In this document: positions 1-9,314 of the stretch, piece by piece
How the letters are laid out: each line of letters opens with the position of its first letter
Numbering within the stretch: position 1 is the first letter of the stretch
Origin: Bacteroidales bacterium
GTDB lineage: Bacteria > Bacteroidota > Bacteroidia > Bacteroidales > JAADJA01
Direction: 5' to 3'
Assembly (NCBI GenBank): GCA_020052415.1
Contig: JAGVPB010000043.1
Location: forward strand, 1 to 62,864
DNA: 62,864 nt
The notes under the pieces: generated by a model
The model's database searches: none
What the model saw: only the letters and a program-made list of their open reading frames with translations
What the model was told of the DNA's origin: nothing
Translations under genes and position numbers: made by a program

Positions 1-2835
1 ATGGCTGAAGCCGTAATTGCCTGCTGCTACATCCATGGCAAGGTCAACCGACTGGCCGACCGGGGTGGATGGTGAACAGCTTAAATTGAAAACTGCATCT
101 GCAGAGCTTGAAGCGGCTATCTGTCCGAGGGCATCGCTACCTGAATTGATGGTGATGTAGGGTGATGCTGAAGTAAGAGTAGCTGTAGCTGATGGCGACA
201 GGCTGTGGCCGTTGTTTAATACAGATGCCGTTATATTGGCTGTTTCTCCCGGATCGAGACGGCCATTGCCGTTGCCACCGGAGAGATCGTCAATTACCAA
301 ACCTGATGATGGTTCAAGTAAAGGGGCATTGGCTGTTATGCTGAAATAGGAAGTCCAGACGTCATCTGAGGCACCTGTAATCTGAAGTTCAAAATTGAAA
401 ACATGCTGATCAGGAATGTTGTCAGCGACGGTAAAAGCAAACGCATTATTTATTGTTAACGTTGAACCGCTTGTAATTGTGCCGAAAAGTTGAGTATTGT
501 CTGAAAACGTTAAATATGTATCGCTGCAAATCAGGGTTGTATTGACATTATTGGCATCCACACTACCTAAATTCTTAAGCGTCATATTCAATGCGATTGG
601 TTCACCAAAATCCACTAATCCATTATTGTTTCCTGAACCATCATTGATTGTATGGTTTTCATAAGCAACATAAGGCCCGGACGGTGGTATTATATCAACT
701 ACGGACGAATACCTGTAATAGTTTTGTTTTGTAATAGTAACAATCATCGTATTTCCGGGTATTTGAGGTGCAATGCTGATTACAACGGGTGATCCGGTTC
801 CATTTGCTGTTCCAATAATTTCTCCATTTACTGTAAGAGCAATAAATGAACCGGTATTCGCTGTAACTGTAAATGAACCGATCCCGCCCAGCAATACCGC
901 ATCATGAACAACAGTAAGGCTCTGCGGAACTTCAGAATAGACCGTACTAAAAGCATCTCCATGGTGATGGAAGAGGTGATATGTAACTTCTTTGTTACCG
1001 GTATTATATGGCCAGGAAGAAGCGGCGAGGAAAATTTTACCTGCTGCATTTCCGAAAGCAGGAAGAACATCCCTTGAAGGCGGAGTTGTTCCGTAAGCAG
1101 GCATGAAGTTCGGCCAAAGATTATCCATCATACCCCAAACATAGGTATCGTTAACAAAGGAATAGGAAACTTCAGAAGCAGCAGTTATTCCTAATGCTCC
1201 TGCATTTTGCCCTCCGTAAGTGTACCTGTGAAATTTTTCGGCAAAAACTTCGCTGCCGTAATTGTACTTTCCTGTAAGGCAGTTGATAGAGAATATCCAT
1301 GATAACTTACCAACATTGGTCAGTCCATCAATATTGCTTGAATAATAAGCAGGTTCACCCCATCCGGTTTCTCCGCCATGATCACGATGCTGTAAAGCAA
1401 ATGCACCATTGTTTAAAGCGGTATTTACCATCGCAGCAGTGCCACCGCTCCATCCGCCCAATGTGGCAGGAGAGGTTGGAATATAACCCAGACCAGTCGG
1501 AGCAGGACCAAAATAACTAACTACAGTTGCTGTATTTGTGGCAGTTGACCAGGTTGTTCCCGGTGTGCCGCTATAAATTGCATTTATCCTGACCGGATTC
1601 TTACCCTGAACATTTTTCCAGAATCCACCAACCACTTCAGAACATATCTGGAACCAACGCTCAGTTTGCCAACCCAAAGCAGTGATCGGATGGTCATAGA
1701 AATTGGGATCGGTAGGAGGAGACTGCTCATAGTCAAGGAATTTTGAAATCATTGTTTCAAGATGAGTCGCATTCTGAGCCGTCATCCTTGCAAAAACGAC
1801 ATCCGGCAACTGGTTTCCGTCAATGTCAGCATAGATATTATCCGAAACACAATAGCTGTCATAAATCGGAGAAACTACCGTATTTCCTGTTGTTCCATAA
1901 TCACCAAGCAGCAAAACAGCAGCAGGCGGGACATCCCAGGTGTTATAAGCATTATTTACATAATTCTCGATGGCTGTTGTTGTATTACCACCGATTTCAG
2001 TAGTTGTCACAACGCCAGTTTTAATTCCCTGCAATTGCCGCCAGTCTTTAATCTGGTTGGCCCAGGAAAGGAAAACAGCATCGTCAGGGGAAATGATAAT
2101 ATATTCATAATCGGGTGTATCCTTGAAAGATGCTTTTTTACTGTAATCCATAACAGGAATAGTATTCGGATTTAAAACAGCATCTAATACGATCGGATCC
2201 CACCACCGGCTTCTTAAACGGTCGTCGCCTACATGTCCATTTCCACCAGAAAAACTAACCTCTACCTCAATGTCTCGGTAAATGATCAACTCCTGGGTTA
2301 CCGGGTTGTATTGAAAAGGAGTAATTCCAACCATTACTACATCAACACCCCTGATTTGAGTGGCCTGGCCAAGCTGAATATTCTCAGCGGGATAAAAAGA
2401 ATTGTTGTTGAAAATTTTCAGATTTTTTTCATAATGAAGTGGTCCTTTATCCGTATCGAGAGGAATCCGTGGTGCCGGAGCAATGTTTACACCAGTTATT
2501 TTTTCGGTTCGCACCGAAACAATATTAATGGTGGCAGTAGCCCCCTTCGGAATAGCAATAAATCTTCCGGTACCCGGAAGATCAGGTGCGCCTTCGTCGT
2601 TTGGTAAAAATATACCCGGAACATTGACGGTTTTTAATGTTTCGCCGTCAAGTGCAATTTCATTCATTGAAAACTCTGAAATTGAATAGTTAATATTAAC
2701 GGAGTTCGGTTTTTCCTGAGTTAGGGTAAATCCATTGCTTCCCCAGCTATCGGTATAAATAAACTCCTGTGAGTAACTTGTGTGGCTACAAATCAGAATA
2801 GCCAAAATAAATACAAATTGATAAAACTTGTTCAT
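1..2835 (-). CDS. Gingipain-like C25 family peptidase, T9SS cargo (3' end outside window)
   Basis: The frame is open from an ATG at 2835 to base 1 and continues beyond the left edge, so at least 945 residues are visible and the C-terminus is missing. The N-terminus is a signal peptide (MNKFYQFVFILAILICSHTSYSQ). The catalytic pair of the gingipain family is visible: His486 in DHGGETGWGEP and Cys519 in INCLTGKY. After the protease domain come extracellular beta-sandwich-like repeats around residues 660-945. Family members are exported through the T9SS, and the sorting domain should lie off the window. It probably acts as a secreted or surface-attached cysteine protease. I am confident of the family; substrate specificity cannot be read. 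Confidence 0.88.
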   Translation of the reverse strand, partial: MNKFYQFVFILAILICSHTSYSQEFIYTDSWGSNGFTLTQEKPNSVNINYSISEFSMNEIALDGETLKTVNVPGIFLPNDEGAPDLPGTGRFIAIPKGATATINIVSVRTEKITGVNIAPAPRIPLDTDKGPLHYEKNLKIFNNNSFYPAENIQLGQATQIRGVDVVMVGITPFQYNPVTQELIIYRDIEVEVSFSGGNGHVGDDRLRSRWWDPIVLDAVLNPNTIPVMDYSKKASFKDTPDYEYIIISPDDAVFLSWANQIKDWRQLQGIKTGVVTTTEIGGNTTTAIENYVNNAYNTWDVPPAAVLLLGDYGTTGNTVVSPIYDSYCVSDNIYADIDGNQLPDVVFARMTAQNATHLETMISKFLDYEQSPPTDPNFYDHPITALGWQTERWFQICSEVVGGFWKNVQGKNPVRINAIYSGTPGTTWSTATNTATVVSYFGPAPTGLGYIPTSPATLGGWSGGTAAMVNTALNNGAFALQHRDHGGETGWGEPAYYSSNIDGLTNVGKLSWIFSINCLTGKYNYGSEVFAEKFHRYTYGGQNAGALGITAASEVSYSFVNDTYVWGMMDNLWPNFMPAYGTTPPSRDVLPAFGNAAGKIFLAASSWPYNTGNKEVTYHLFHHHGDAFSTVYSEVPQSLTVVHDAVLLGGIGSFTVTANTGSFIALTVNGEIIGTANGTGSPVVISIAPQIPGNTMIVTITKQNYYRYSSVVDIIPPSGPYVAYENHTINDGSGNNNGLVDFGEPIALNMTLKNLGSVDANNVNTTLICSDTYLTFSDNTQLFGTITSGSTLTINNAFAFTVADNIPDQHVFNFELQITGASDDVWTSYFSITANAPLLEPSSGLVIDDLSGGNGNGRLDPGETANITASVLNNGHSLSPSATATLTSASPYITINSGSDALGQIAASSSADAVFNLSCSPSTPVGQSVDLAMDVAAGNYGFSH

Positions 2836-3005
2836 AATTATAAATTTAAATGATAACCTGAATGGTAAAAACCATAAAAATATTGAAGCGATAAATTTAT
2901 AACACTTTTTATTCCCCGCAAAAAGCCAATGTAATTTATATCGATTATGGATTATTTCGACTAAATTGAGATTCACAGAGTGTCAATAGTTTTCCTGCCT
3001 TTATA

Positions 3006-3153
3006 TTATAACTGATGTTTCGAAAGATCATAAATTAAGGTTATAAAAAGGAGATTCCTCATCCGCCGGAGGCGGATTCCGAATGAAGCGAAGCGAAATG
3101 AGGAATCTCAAATTAACTCAAATAAAAATCTGCTTGCGTAACATCAGTTATAA
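3006..3153. repeat. Nested palindromic element (three inverted repeats)
   Basis: A 148-bp stretch in the 388-bp gap between the C25 peptidase and the flippase. The outer perfect 14-bp inverted repeat is TTATAACTGATGTT (3006-3019) with its complement at 3140-3153. The middle perfect 12-bp repeat is GAGATTCCTCAT (3051-3062) with its complement at 3098-3109. The inner palindrome is TCCGCCGGAGGCGGA (3063-3077). It contains no open frame of note. It resembles small non-autonomous repeats that are common between genes in Bacteroidota; no target duplication is evident. Confidence 0.7.
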
Positions 3154-3188
3154 TTTTTTATCAGGTGGCTGGAAACAGAACATTTGCA

Positions 3189-3196
3189 TACTTTTG
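3189..3196 (+). promoter_or_regulatory. Bacteroidota -7 box (TACTTTTG) for the flippase gene
   Basis: TACTTTTG matches the TAnnTTTG consensus of the Bacteroidota primary sigma factor. Transcription would begin near 3200-3205. This rules out the upstream TTG at 3184 as a start, because it overlaps the box, and supports the TTG at 3223. Confidence 0.5.
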
Positions 3197-3222
3197 CTAA
3201 ACGTAATGATAAATTACCTGTA

Positions 3223-4725
3223 TTGAACCCCTTAAAACAACTTGCCGGACAAACGGCCATTTACGGACTTGGAACAATTGTTCCAAGATTATTAAATTAC
3301 CTGTTGGTTCCGCTCTACACACGCTTGTTTCTGGAAGATGAATACGGCACTATAACAGAACTTTCATCGTACATTGCATTCTTTTTCGTCCTTCTTTTAT
3401 ACGGAATGGAAACCGCCTTTTTCAGATATGCCGTAAAGGAAGGGGATCCCAAAAAAGTGTTCAGCACATCATTAATCAGTGTGATTTCCACCTCGGTTTT
3501 ATTCGTTGTCGTGGTTATTGTTTTTATTGATCCAATATCTTCGTTTCTGAAATATCCCGATCAAAAGGATTTGATCATTTATTCTGCAATCATTATTGCC
3601 ATAGATTGCTTTACCTCGATCCAGTTTGCTTATCTGCGTCAGCAAAACAGGCCCATTTTGTTTTCGGCCATTAGGATTATAAGTGTGATTGTAAACATTG
3701 GTTTAAACCTATATTTTATATGGTTTTGTGATACCCTTTATAAATCAAATCCTGAATCACCGTTTCTGATTTTCTATGACCCTCACTTCAGAATAGGTTA
3801 TGTATTTGTTTCCACGCTGATCGCGAGCATTGTAACCGCCCTGCTTCTTTCTCCACAATTGTTCCGCTTTAAATGGGCGATGGACAAAAGGTTGCTAAAA
3901 CAAATGCTCCGGTACGCATTTCCTCTGCTCATTGTGGGTATCGCCGGGATGATTAATGAAGTCTGGGATAAGATCATTTTTAAATACCTGATAAATATTC
4001 CGGAAGGAATTGCAGATGCCAATTCTTATGTGATGGGACAATTAGGAATTTACGGGGCGAATTATAAGCTTGCTGTATTAATGACCCTGTTTGTACAAAT
4101 GTTCAGATTTGCTGCCGAACCATTCTTTTTCAACCAGTCGAAGCAAACCAATGCCAAACAGGTTTATGCCGATGTATTGAAGTATTTTGTGATCTTCGGG
4201 CTGCTTATATTTCTTGGAGTTACTTTATACATTGATATTTTCAAGTATTTTATCGGTCCGAAACACTGGGAAGGATTGTATATTGTACCCATTATACTAT
4301 TAGCAAATCTGTTTCTCGGAGTCTTCTTCAATTTGTCAATCTGGTATAAACTTCAGGATCTGACAAAATTCGGGGCCTATCTTGCGCTTGGAGGTGCGGC
4401 CATTACCATTGCAATGAATTTAGTATTGGTTCCTCGATATAGTTATCTGGGAGCTGCATGGGGACATTTTACCTGTTACCTTTTTATGATGATCCTTTCC
4501 TATTACCAGGGGAAAAAGTATTATCCTATAAAATACGATCTGGTGAATATTCTTAGCTATTTTTCCACAGCGCTGGTACTTTTCGGAATAAGCTACTGGA
4601 TCAAAACCGATGTATTGTTTTACCGGTTATTACTAAGCACCATACTGATCACGGTATTTCTTTCTTTGGTTTATTTTAACGAAAAATATCATTTTATTAA
4701 GATTCCGGAACGTAATGAATCCTGA
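3223..4725 (+). CDS. Polysaccharide/oligosaccharide flippase (Wzx/MVF-like)
   Basis: About 500 residues of alternating hydrophobic helices, 12-14 membrane segments, in the MATE/MVF flippase superfamily. The N-terminal stretch LAGQTAIYGLGTIVPRLLNY followed by LLVPLYTRLF is typical of Bacteroidota Wzx-like exporters, which move lipid-linked sugars across the inner membrane. I place the start at the TTG at 3223 (protein beginning with NPLKQLAGQ) because a -7 promoter box lies at 3189-3196; the open frame itself extends back to 3184. There is no polysaccharide cluster directly around it, so the sugar it carries is unknown. Intact length for the family. Confidence 0.85.
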   Translation: MNPLKQLAGQTAIYGLGTIVPRLLNYLLVPLYTRLFLEDEYGTITELSSYIAFFFVLLLYGMETAFFRYAVKEGDPKKVFSTSLISVISTSVLFVVVVIVFIDPISSFLKYPDQKDLIIYSAIIIAIDCFTSIQFAYLRQQNRPILFSAIRIISVIVNIGLNLYFIWFCDTLYKSNPESPFLIFYDPHFRIGYVFVSTLIASIVTALLLSPQLFRFKWAMDKRLLKQMLRYAFPLLIVGIAGMINEVWDKIIFKYLINIPEGIADANSYVMGQLGIYGANYKLAVLMTLFVQMFRFAAEPFFFNQSKQTNAKQVYADVLKYFVIFGLLIFLGVTLYIDIFKYFIGPKHWEGLYIVPIILLANLFLGVFFNLSIWYKLQDLTKFGAYLALGGAAITIAMNLVLVPRYSYLGAAWGHFTCYLFMMILSYYQGKKYYPIKYDLVNILSYFSTALVLFGISYWIKTDVLFYRLLLSTILITVFLSLVYFNEKYHFIKIPERNES

Positions 4726-4836
4726 ATCTTCCGGTTCCATGATCCGCTGCTAAAAAACCGTTGTATTCTTTCATCCTTCTCCACGATTTGTAATCCCAGG
4801 TCACCCTTTGCAATGGCTCTTTAACATTATTTAATG

Positions 4837-4866
4837 TTTGGCCACCAACTTTTTTCCCTACTTTTG
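4837..4866 (+). promoter_or_regulatory. Promoter of dut (TTTG ... TACTTTTG)
   Basis: A -33 type TTTG at 4837-4840 and a -7 box TACTTTTG at 4859-4866, 18 bp apart, fit the Bacteroidota consensus. Transcription would start near 4872, 18 bases before the dut ATG. Confidence 0.6.
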
Positions 4867-4889
4867 CGTTCTTTTATTCTGTATTGTAT

Positions 4890-5324
4890 ATGTTTATCAA
4901 AATAGTGAATAAATCCAGGCACCCCCTTCCGTCGTACGAAACCCCAGCCTCAGCAGGAATGGATTTAAGGGCGAACCTGGATAAGCCGGTCACGTTAAAA
5001 CCACTTGAAAGAGCGCTTATTCCGACCGGGCTTTATGTTGAAATCCCTGTTGGCTATGAAGCACAGATCAGGCCCAGAAGTGGCCTCGCTATAAAAAAGG
5101 GGATTACCTTGTTGAATGCCCCGGGTACAATTGATGCCGACTACAGGGGTGAAATTAAGATCATCATCGCAAATATTTCAGCAGAAGATTTCATCGTTAC
5201 TGATGGTGAAAGGATTGCCCAAATGGTTATTGCCAAACATGAAAATGCCGAATGGCAGGAAGTGATTGAACTAAATCAGACCGGGAGAGGCCAGGGTGGT
5301 TTTGGAAGCACCGGCGCTAAATAA
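4890..5324 (+). CDS. dut: dUTP diphosphatase (dUTPase)
   Basis: Hydrolyses dUTP to dUMP and pyrophosphate, keeping uracil out of DNA and feeding dTMP synthesis; the enzyme is a cytoplasmic trimer. All five dUTPase motifs are present in order: [36 protein letters not shown] and the C-terminal [11 protein letters not shown] that closes over the active site. At 144 residues it has normal family length. The start is the ATG at 4890; a TTG two codons upstream is less likely. Its stop codon overlaps by one base a possible ATG of the next gene, indicating an operon with the TPR lipoprotein, DUF4292 and EnvC-like genes. Confidence 0.97.
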   Translation: MFIKIVNKSRHPLPSYETPASAGMDLRANLDKPVTLKPLERALIPTGLYVEIPVGYEAQIRPRSGLAIKKGITLLNAPGTIDADYRGEIKIIIANISAEDFIVTDGERIAQMVIAKHENAEWQEVIELNQTGRGQGGFGSTGAK

Positions 5325-5365
5325 TGATTAATATACACTACACCCAAATCATTAACAAAAACATA

Positions 5366-7114
5366 ATGTTTAAAAAACCATTACAAATACTTTTAATTAT
5401 CCTCGTTTCATTGCTTTTTGCTTGTAAAACCACTAAAACAGGAATTGAAACAACTACTCCCACAGAATCGGCGAATATGTCACGGGGGGTACAGCAGGGA
5501 GGTGATAATTCGGAAGTTTTTATTGAAGCCAACAAACAAAAATTGCTCGGGAATATAGAAGAAGCCGGGCGGCTCTTTAATAAATGCCTTGAAATCAATC
5601 CTTCGGATGATGCTTCAATGTATGAGCTTGCAAAAATCAAAATAGGTCAGAATAACCCTGACGAGGCGCTCGAACTGCTTGAAAAAGCGGTATCTGTTGA
5701 TCCATCAAATGATTATTACCAGGTGCTTTACGCGAGCCTGCTGCTTTCTCTCGACAAGTACAGCGAAGCTTCGAAGGTGTTTCGAAAACTCACCGAAACA
5801 AACCCATTCAACCTGGATTATTACAACCAGCTTGCGATCAGTTATTTGTACGATGGCAAAACGGATGATGCCATTAAAGTATATAATGACCTTGAAAGCA
5901 AAATCGGAGTGACGGAAGAAATTTCCATGAAAAAATACAGCATTTATATACAGGCCAAAAAGATTGATAAGGCTCAGATTGAAATTGAAAACCTGATCAA
6001 ACAGTTTCCGGACGAAAGTAAGTACTATTCAATCCTTGCGGAACTTTACCTCGATAATGGCATGAAAGAGAAAGCACTTGAGACGTATAACAAAATTCTT
6101 GAAATAGATCCGGGCAATCCCTACATACATATTTCACTGGCCGACTATTATAAGAAAAACGGTGACACGGTAAAATCTTTCGAAGAGTTAAAGGCCGGAT
6201 TTTCCAATCCAAACCTTGACATTGATACGAAAATCCAAATCCTGCTGAACTATTATACAATTACTGAAATATATTCCGACCTGAAGGAACAGGCTTTTGA
6301 GTTGTCTAAAATCCTCATAACTGTTCACGCTACCGATCCCAAATCCTGGTCAATGTATGGTGATTTTCTTTACCAGGATAAACAATACGAAGCGGCAAGA
6401 GATGTTTTTCGAAAAGTAATCTCTATTGACAGCAGTAAATACCTTGTGTGGGAACAACTGTTATTTGCCGAATCTCAACTGGAAGATCAGGATGCGGTGC
6501 TCAGTGAGAGTACCATTGCCATTGAATTGTTCCCCGAACACCCTCTTCCCTACCTGTTTGCAGGAGGCGCTCATTACCAGAAAAAAAACTGGGATAAGTG
6601 TATTGAAACTCTGAATACCGGTCTGGGTTATGTGTTTAATAACCAGGCTATGGAAGTTCAGTTCCGCGCTTACCTTGGAGATGCATATAACCAGTTAGGG
6701 GATGATATAAAATCGGATGAATCTTACGAAAAGGTTCTTAAGCTTGATCCGGATAATGACTATGTCCTGAATAACTATGCATACTACCTTTCATTGCGAA
6801 ATACGGATCTTGAAAAAGCTGAAAAAATGGCAAAAAAGGCAACCGAACTAAAGCCCAATAGTTCGGCTAACCAGGATACTTACGGCTGGGTTTTGTATAA
6901 ACTTGGGAAATATGAAGATGCCAAAGTCTGGATCGGAAAAGCCATTGAGAATGAAGCAGAATCAAGTGCAGTGATTTTAGAGCACTATGGTGATGTTTTA
7001 TGGCAACTGGGGGACCGAGAAAATGCTATCCTTTATTGGCTTAAAGCTGAAGAAAAAGGAAAGGGGTCCGAATTTCTGGAAAGGAAAGTTGAGGAAAAAC
7101 AACTGATTGAATAA
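5366..7114 (+). CDS. Tetratricopeptide-repeat lipoprotein
   Basis: A 582-residue lipoprotein. The N-terminus (MFKKPLQILLIILVSLLFACK) is a type II signal peptide with lipobox LFAC. The rest is an array of TPR units, for example AxxLLEKAVSVDPSN and ALETYNKILEIDPGNP, running almost to the C-terminus, so it is a protein-protein scaffold anchored to an envelope membrane. The open frame also allows an ATG at 5324 overlapping the dut stop, but that would bury the signal peptide 14 residues inside, so 5366 is preferred. Together with the DUF4292 and EnvC-like genes downstream it forms an envelope gene set that I recall recurring in Bacteroidota. The partner is not identifiable. Confidence 0.85.
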   Translation: MFKKPLQILLIILVSLLFACKTTKTGIETTTPTESANMSRGVQQGGDNSEVFIEANKQKLLGNIEEAGRLFNKCLEINPSDDASMYELAKIKIGQNNPDEALELLEKAVSVDPSNDYYQVLYASLLLSLDKYSEASKVFRKLTETNPFNLDYYNQLAISYLYDGKTDDAIKVYNDLESKIGVTEEISMKKYSIYIQAKKIDKAQIEIENLIKQFPDESKYYSILAELYLDNGMKEKALETYNKILEIDPGNPYIHISLADYYKKNGDTVKSFEELKAGFSNPNLDIDTKIQILLNYYTITEIYSDLKEQAFELSKILITVHATDPKSWSMYGDFLYQDKQYEAARDVFRKVISIDSSKYLVWEQLLFAESQLEDQDAVLSESTIAIELFPEHPLPYLFAGGAHYQKKNWDKCIETLNTGLGYVFNNQAMEVQFRAYLGDAYNQLGDDIKSDESYEKVLKLDPDNDYVLNNYAYYLSLRNTDLEKAEKMAKKATELKPNSSANQDTYGWVLYKLGKYEDAKVWIGKAIENEAESSAVILEHYGDVLWQLGDRENAILYWLKAEEKGKGSEFLERKVEEKQLIE

Positions 7115-7169
7115 TTAAAGTCTTCTTAACTAATCAGCAGGGATAAAAATAAAAAAGTAACAAAATTAA

Positions 7170-8027
7170 ATGCCACGCCGACACGAAAACAGTAAGTTTC
7201 ACAAAGAACGGGCATACCGGCCATTAGTAAATATTACTTTATTATTGCTATCTCTTGTCCTTTTCTCCTGCCACACATCCCGTAAAACCATCAAAGAACC
7301 GATAAAGGAATACGGGGCTGATTATCTGTTTACCAAACTCAAGGAAAACGAATTAAAATTCGACTGGTTTTCAGCCAAATTCAACCTCGATCTGGTGATT
7401 GATAAAAAAAACACCTCCTTCACCGGCCAGATACGAATGAAAAAGGACAGCGCCATCTGGGTCTCCCTTTCGCCGGCGCTGGGCATCGAAATGGCCAGGC
7501 TGATCATTACCACCGACAGCGTTAAATTTATCAACCGTATTAATAAATCCTATTATATCGGTGATTTCAAAAACGTACAAACCCTGCTCGATGCCAACAT
7601 TGATTTCGACATTTTCCAATCCATCTTACTTGGCAATGACCTTACCTACTATGAAGATGGAAAATTCAGGGCAACTTACGACAGCCGGGAGTATCACCTC
7701 GTAACTGCCGGCCGGCAGAAACTGAAAAAATATGTCAAAACCCGCGAAGACGAGGAAAGGATCTACATTCAGAATATTTTTCTTGACCCTCAAACTTTTA
7801 AGATCACCCAGATGAGGACCAAAGAGCTGAAGAAAGAAAACAAAAAGCTGGATGCAACTTACAGTAATTTTCAGGCCATGGGGCAGCAACTTTTTCCATA
7901 CCATATTTATTATGACCTTATGGCTGATAAACCCGTTCAGGTGGACCTGAATTATTCAAAGATTGAAATTGATAAACTTCAGGAATTCCCATTTAAAATA
8001 GCGCCGAATTATACACGAATGCAATAA
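7170..8027 (+). CDS. DUF4292 lipoprotein
   Basis: 285 residues with an N-terminal hydrophobic segment ending in a lipobox (LVLFSCH), so probably an outer-membrane lipoprotein. The body matches DUF4292 in pattern: an N-terminal FSAKFNLDLV strand, IRMKKDSAIWVSLSP and LGIEMARLIITTDSVKFIN. This beta-rich, LolA/LolB-like fold is found in Bacteroidota. A role in lipoprotein or lipid handling is only inferred from fold. It lies 55 bp after the TPR lipoprotein and just before the EnvC-like gene on the same strand, suggesting co-expression. Confidence 0.8.
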   Translation: MPRRHENSKFHKERAYRPLVNITLLLLSLVLFSCHTSRKTIKEPIKEYGADYLFTKLKENELKFDWFSAKFNLDLVIDKKNTSFTGQIRMKKDSAIWVSLSPALGIEMARLIITTDSVKFINRINKSYYIGDFKNVQTLLDANIDFDIFQSILLGNDLTYYEDGKFRATYDSREYHLVTAGRQKLKKYVKTREDEERIYIQNIFLDPQTFKITQMRTKELKKENKKLDATYSNFQAMGQQLFPYHIYYDLMADKPVQVDLNYSKIEIDKLQEFPFKIAPNYTRMQ

Positions 8028-8032
8028 TCCTG

Positions 8033-8040
8033 TACTTTTG
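8033..8040 (+). promoter_or_regulatory. -7 box (TACTTTTG) before the EnvC-like gene
   Basis: TACTTTTG directly after the DUF4292 stop matches TAnnTTTG. It overlaps the TTG at 8038 that would be the longest-frame start, so the ATG at 8065 is the better start of the EnvC-like gene. Confidence 0.45.
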
Positions 8041-8064
8041 AAAATTCAGTTTGCTGAGTTGCTT

Positions 8065-9309
8065 ATGAACCTTCGATTTGAAAATATCTTCAACCATAAA
8101 GTCTTCCCATTATTTTTATTATTCGTGCTGTTTATTTCCGGAACGCATGTCACAGCACAGGATAAGAAGGCAAAGCTGGAAAATGACAAGAAGCAAATTG
8201 AAAACGAAATTCAATACAATTCAAAACTTTTAGATGAAACTAAAAAAATTCAAAAAACTACTTTAAATCAGCTTGTTGTACTCAAAAAGCAAATCACTTC
8301 ACGACAAAAACTGATCAACAATATCAATGAGGAGATCCTCGCAACTAACCGGCAGATAGATGCAAATAACGAAATATTAGGCAATTTGGAGCGCGATCTT
8401 GAGAAGCTGAAGAATGAATATGCAGCTATGATATATTATGCGCACAAAAACCGGGATACTTACGACCGTCTGATGTTTATTTTCTCTTCCGAAGATTTTA
8501 ACCAGGCATACAAACGGATTAAATATTTTCAGCAATATTCGTCCTACCGTAAAACACAGGTTCAGCTCATCGAGCAAACACAGGATACCATAAGCAGTAC
8601 CATCGAAGCCCTGGATAAATACAAAAATGACCGGATCAGCCTGTTGCGCTCCGTTGAAACTGAAAAGCAGCATCTCAATGTGGAAAAAGACGAGCACAAC
8701 ACTACCATAGTTCAGTTGAACAAAAAGGAAAAGGAACTTTTGGCTACGATAAAGGATAAGGAAAAGGCGGCTAAAAAGCTACAGAAGGAAATTGAAAAGA
8801 TCATAGCCGAAGAGATCAACCTTGCCTCAAAGAAATCGGGCACAACCAAAAGCGGCAGCTACGACCTTACCCCCGAAGAGCTGGCGTTGTCAACCGATTT
8901 CCAGTCGAACAAGGGAATTTTGCCATGGCCCCTCGAACGGGGAATCGTTTCCGGCACATTTGGCGAGCATCCGCATCCTGTCCTAAAAAATGTGATGACC
9001 AAAAACAACGGGCTCGACATCCTAACCGATGAAAATGGAAAAGCAAGGGCAGTATTCAGCGGTGAAGTCACACGGGTAATGTCGGTTCCCAATTACAATT
9101 ATGTGATCATGATCCGTCACGGTGAGTTCCTGTCGGTTTATTCGAACCTTTCCGAAGTGTTTGTACAAAAAGGTGATAAAGTATCTACCAAGCAGGAACT
9201 TGGCAGCATTCATACCGATCAAAAGGAAGCGAAAACCGAGTTGCATTTCGAGCTGTGGCAGGGTAAAACACTGCTCAATCCGTCTCTTTGGCTGGCGGGG
9301 GATAATTAG
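8065..9309 (+). CDS. EnvC-like murein hydrolase activator (degenerate M23/LytM)
   Basis: 414 residues: signal peptide (to about residue 32, ending VTAQD), a long coiled coil (about residues 35-260, rich in K, E, I, L and N heptads), then a C-terminal LytM/M23 domain. This order is that of EnvC, which activates periplasmic amidases at the division septum rather than cutting peptidoglycan itself. The zinc-binding M23 motifs look broken. Where active enzymes have HxxxD the sequence reads NNGLD, and where they have HxH it reads ELH. That supports an activator role. It ends the dut operon. The promoter box at 8033-8040 suggests it can also be transcribed alone. Confidence 0.82.
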   Translation: MNLRFENIFNHKVFPLFLLFVLFISGTHVTAQDKKAKLENDKKQIENEIQYNSKLLDETKKIQKTTLNQLVVLKKQITSRQKLINNINEEILATNRQIDANNEILGNLERDLEKLKNEYAAMIYYAHKNRDTYDRLMFIFSSEDFNQAYKRIKYFQQYSSYRKTQVQLIEQTQDTISSTIEALDKYKNDRISLLRSVETEKQHLNVEKDEHNTTIVQLNKKEKELLATIKDKEKAAKKLQKEIEKIIAEEINLASKKSGTTKSGSYDLTPEELALSTDFQSNKGILPWPLERGIVSGTFGEHPHPVLKNVMTKNNGLDILTDENGKARAVFSGEVTRVMSVPNYNYVIMIRHGEFLSVYSNLSEVFVQKGDKVSTKQELGSIHTDQKEAKTELHFELWQGKTLLNPSLWLAGDN

Positions 9310-9314
9310 GACAG

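Noticed and set aside
3184-3222. Upstream TTG start for the flippase
   Set aside because: It lies just 5' of the -7 box TACTTTTG (3189-3196), so transcription would start after it.
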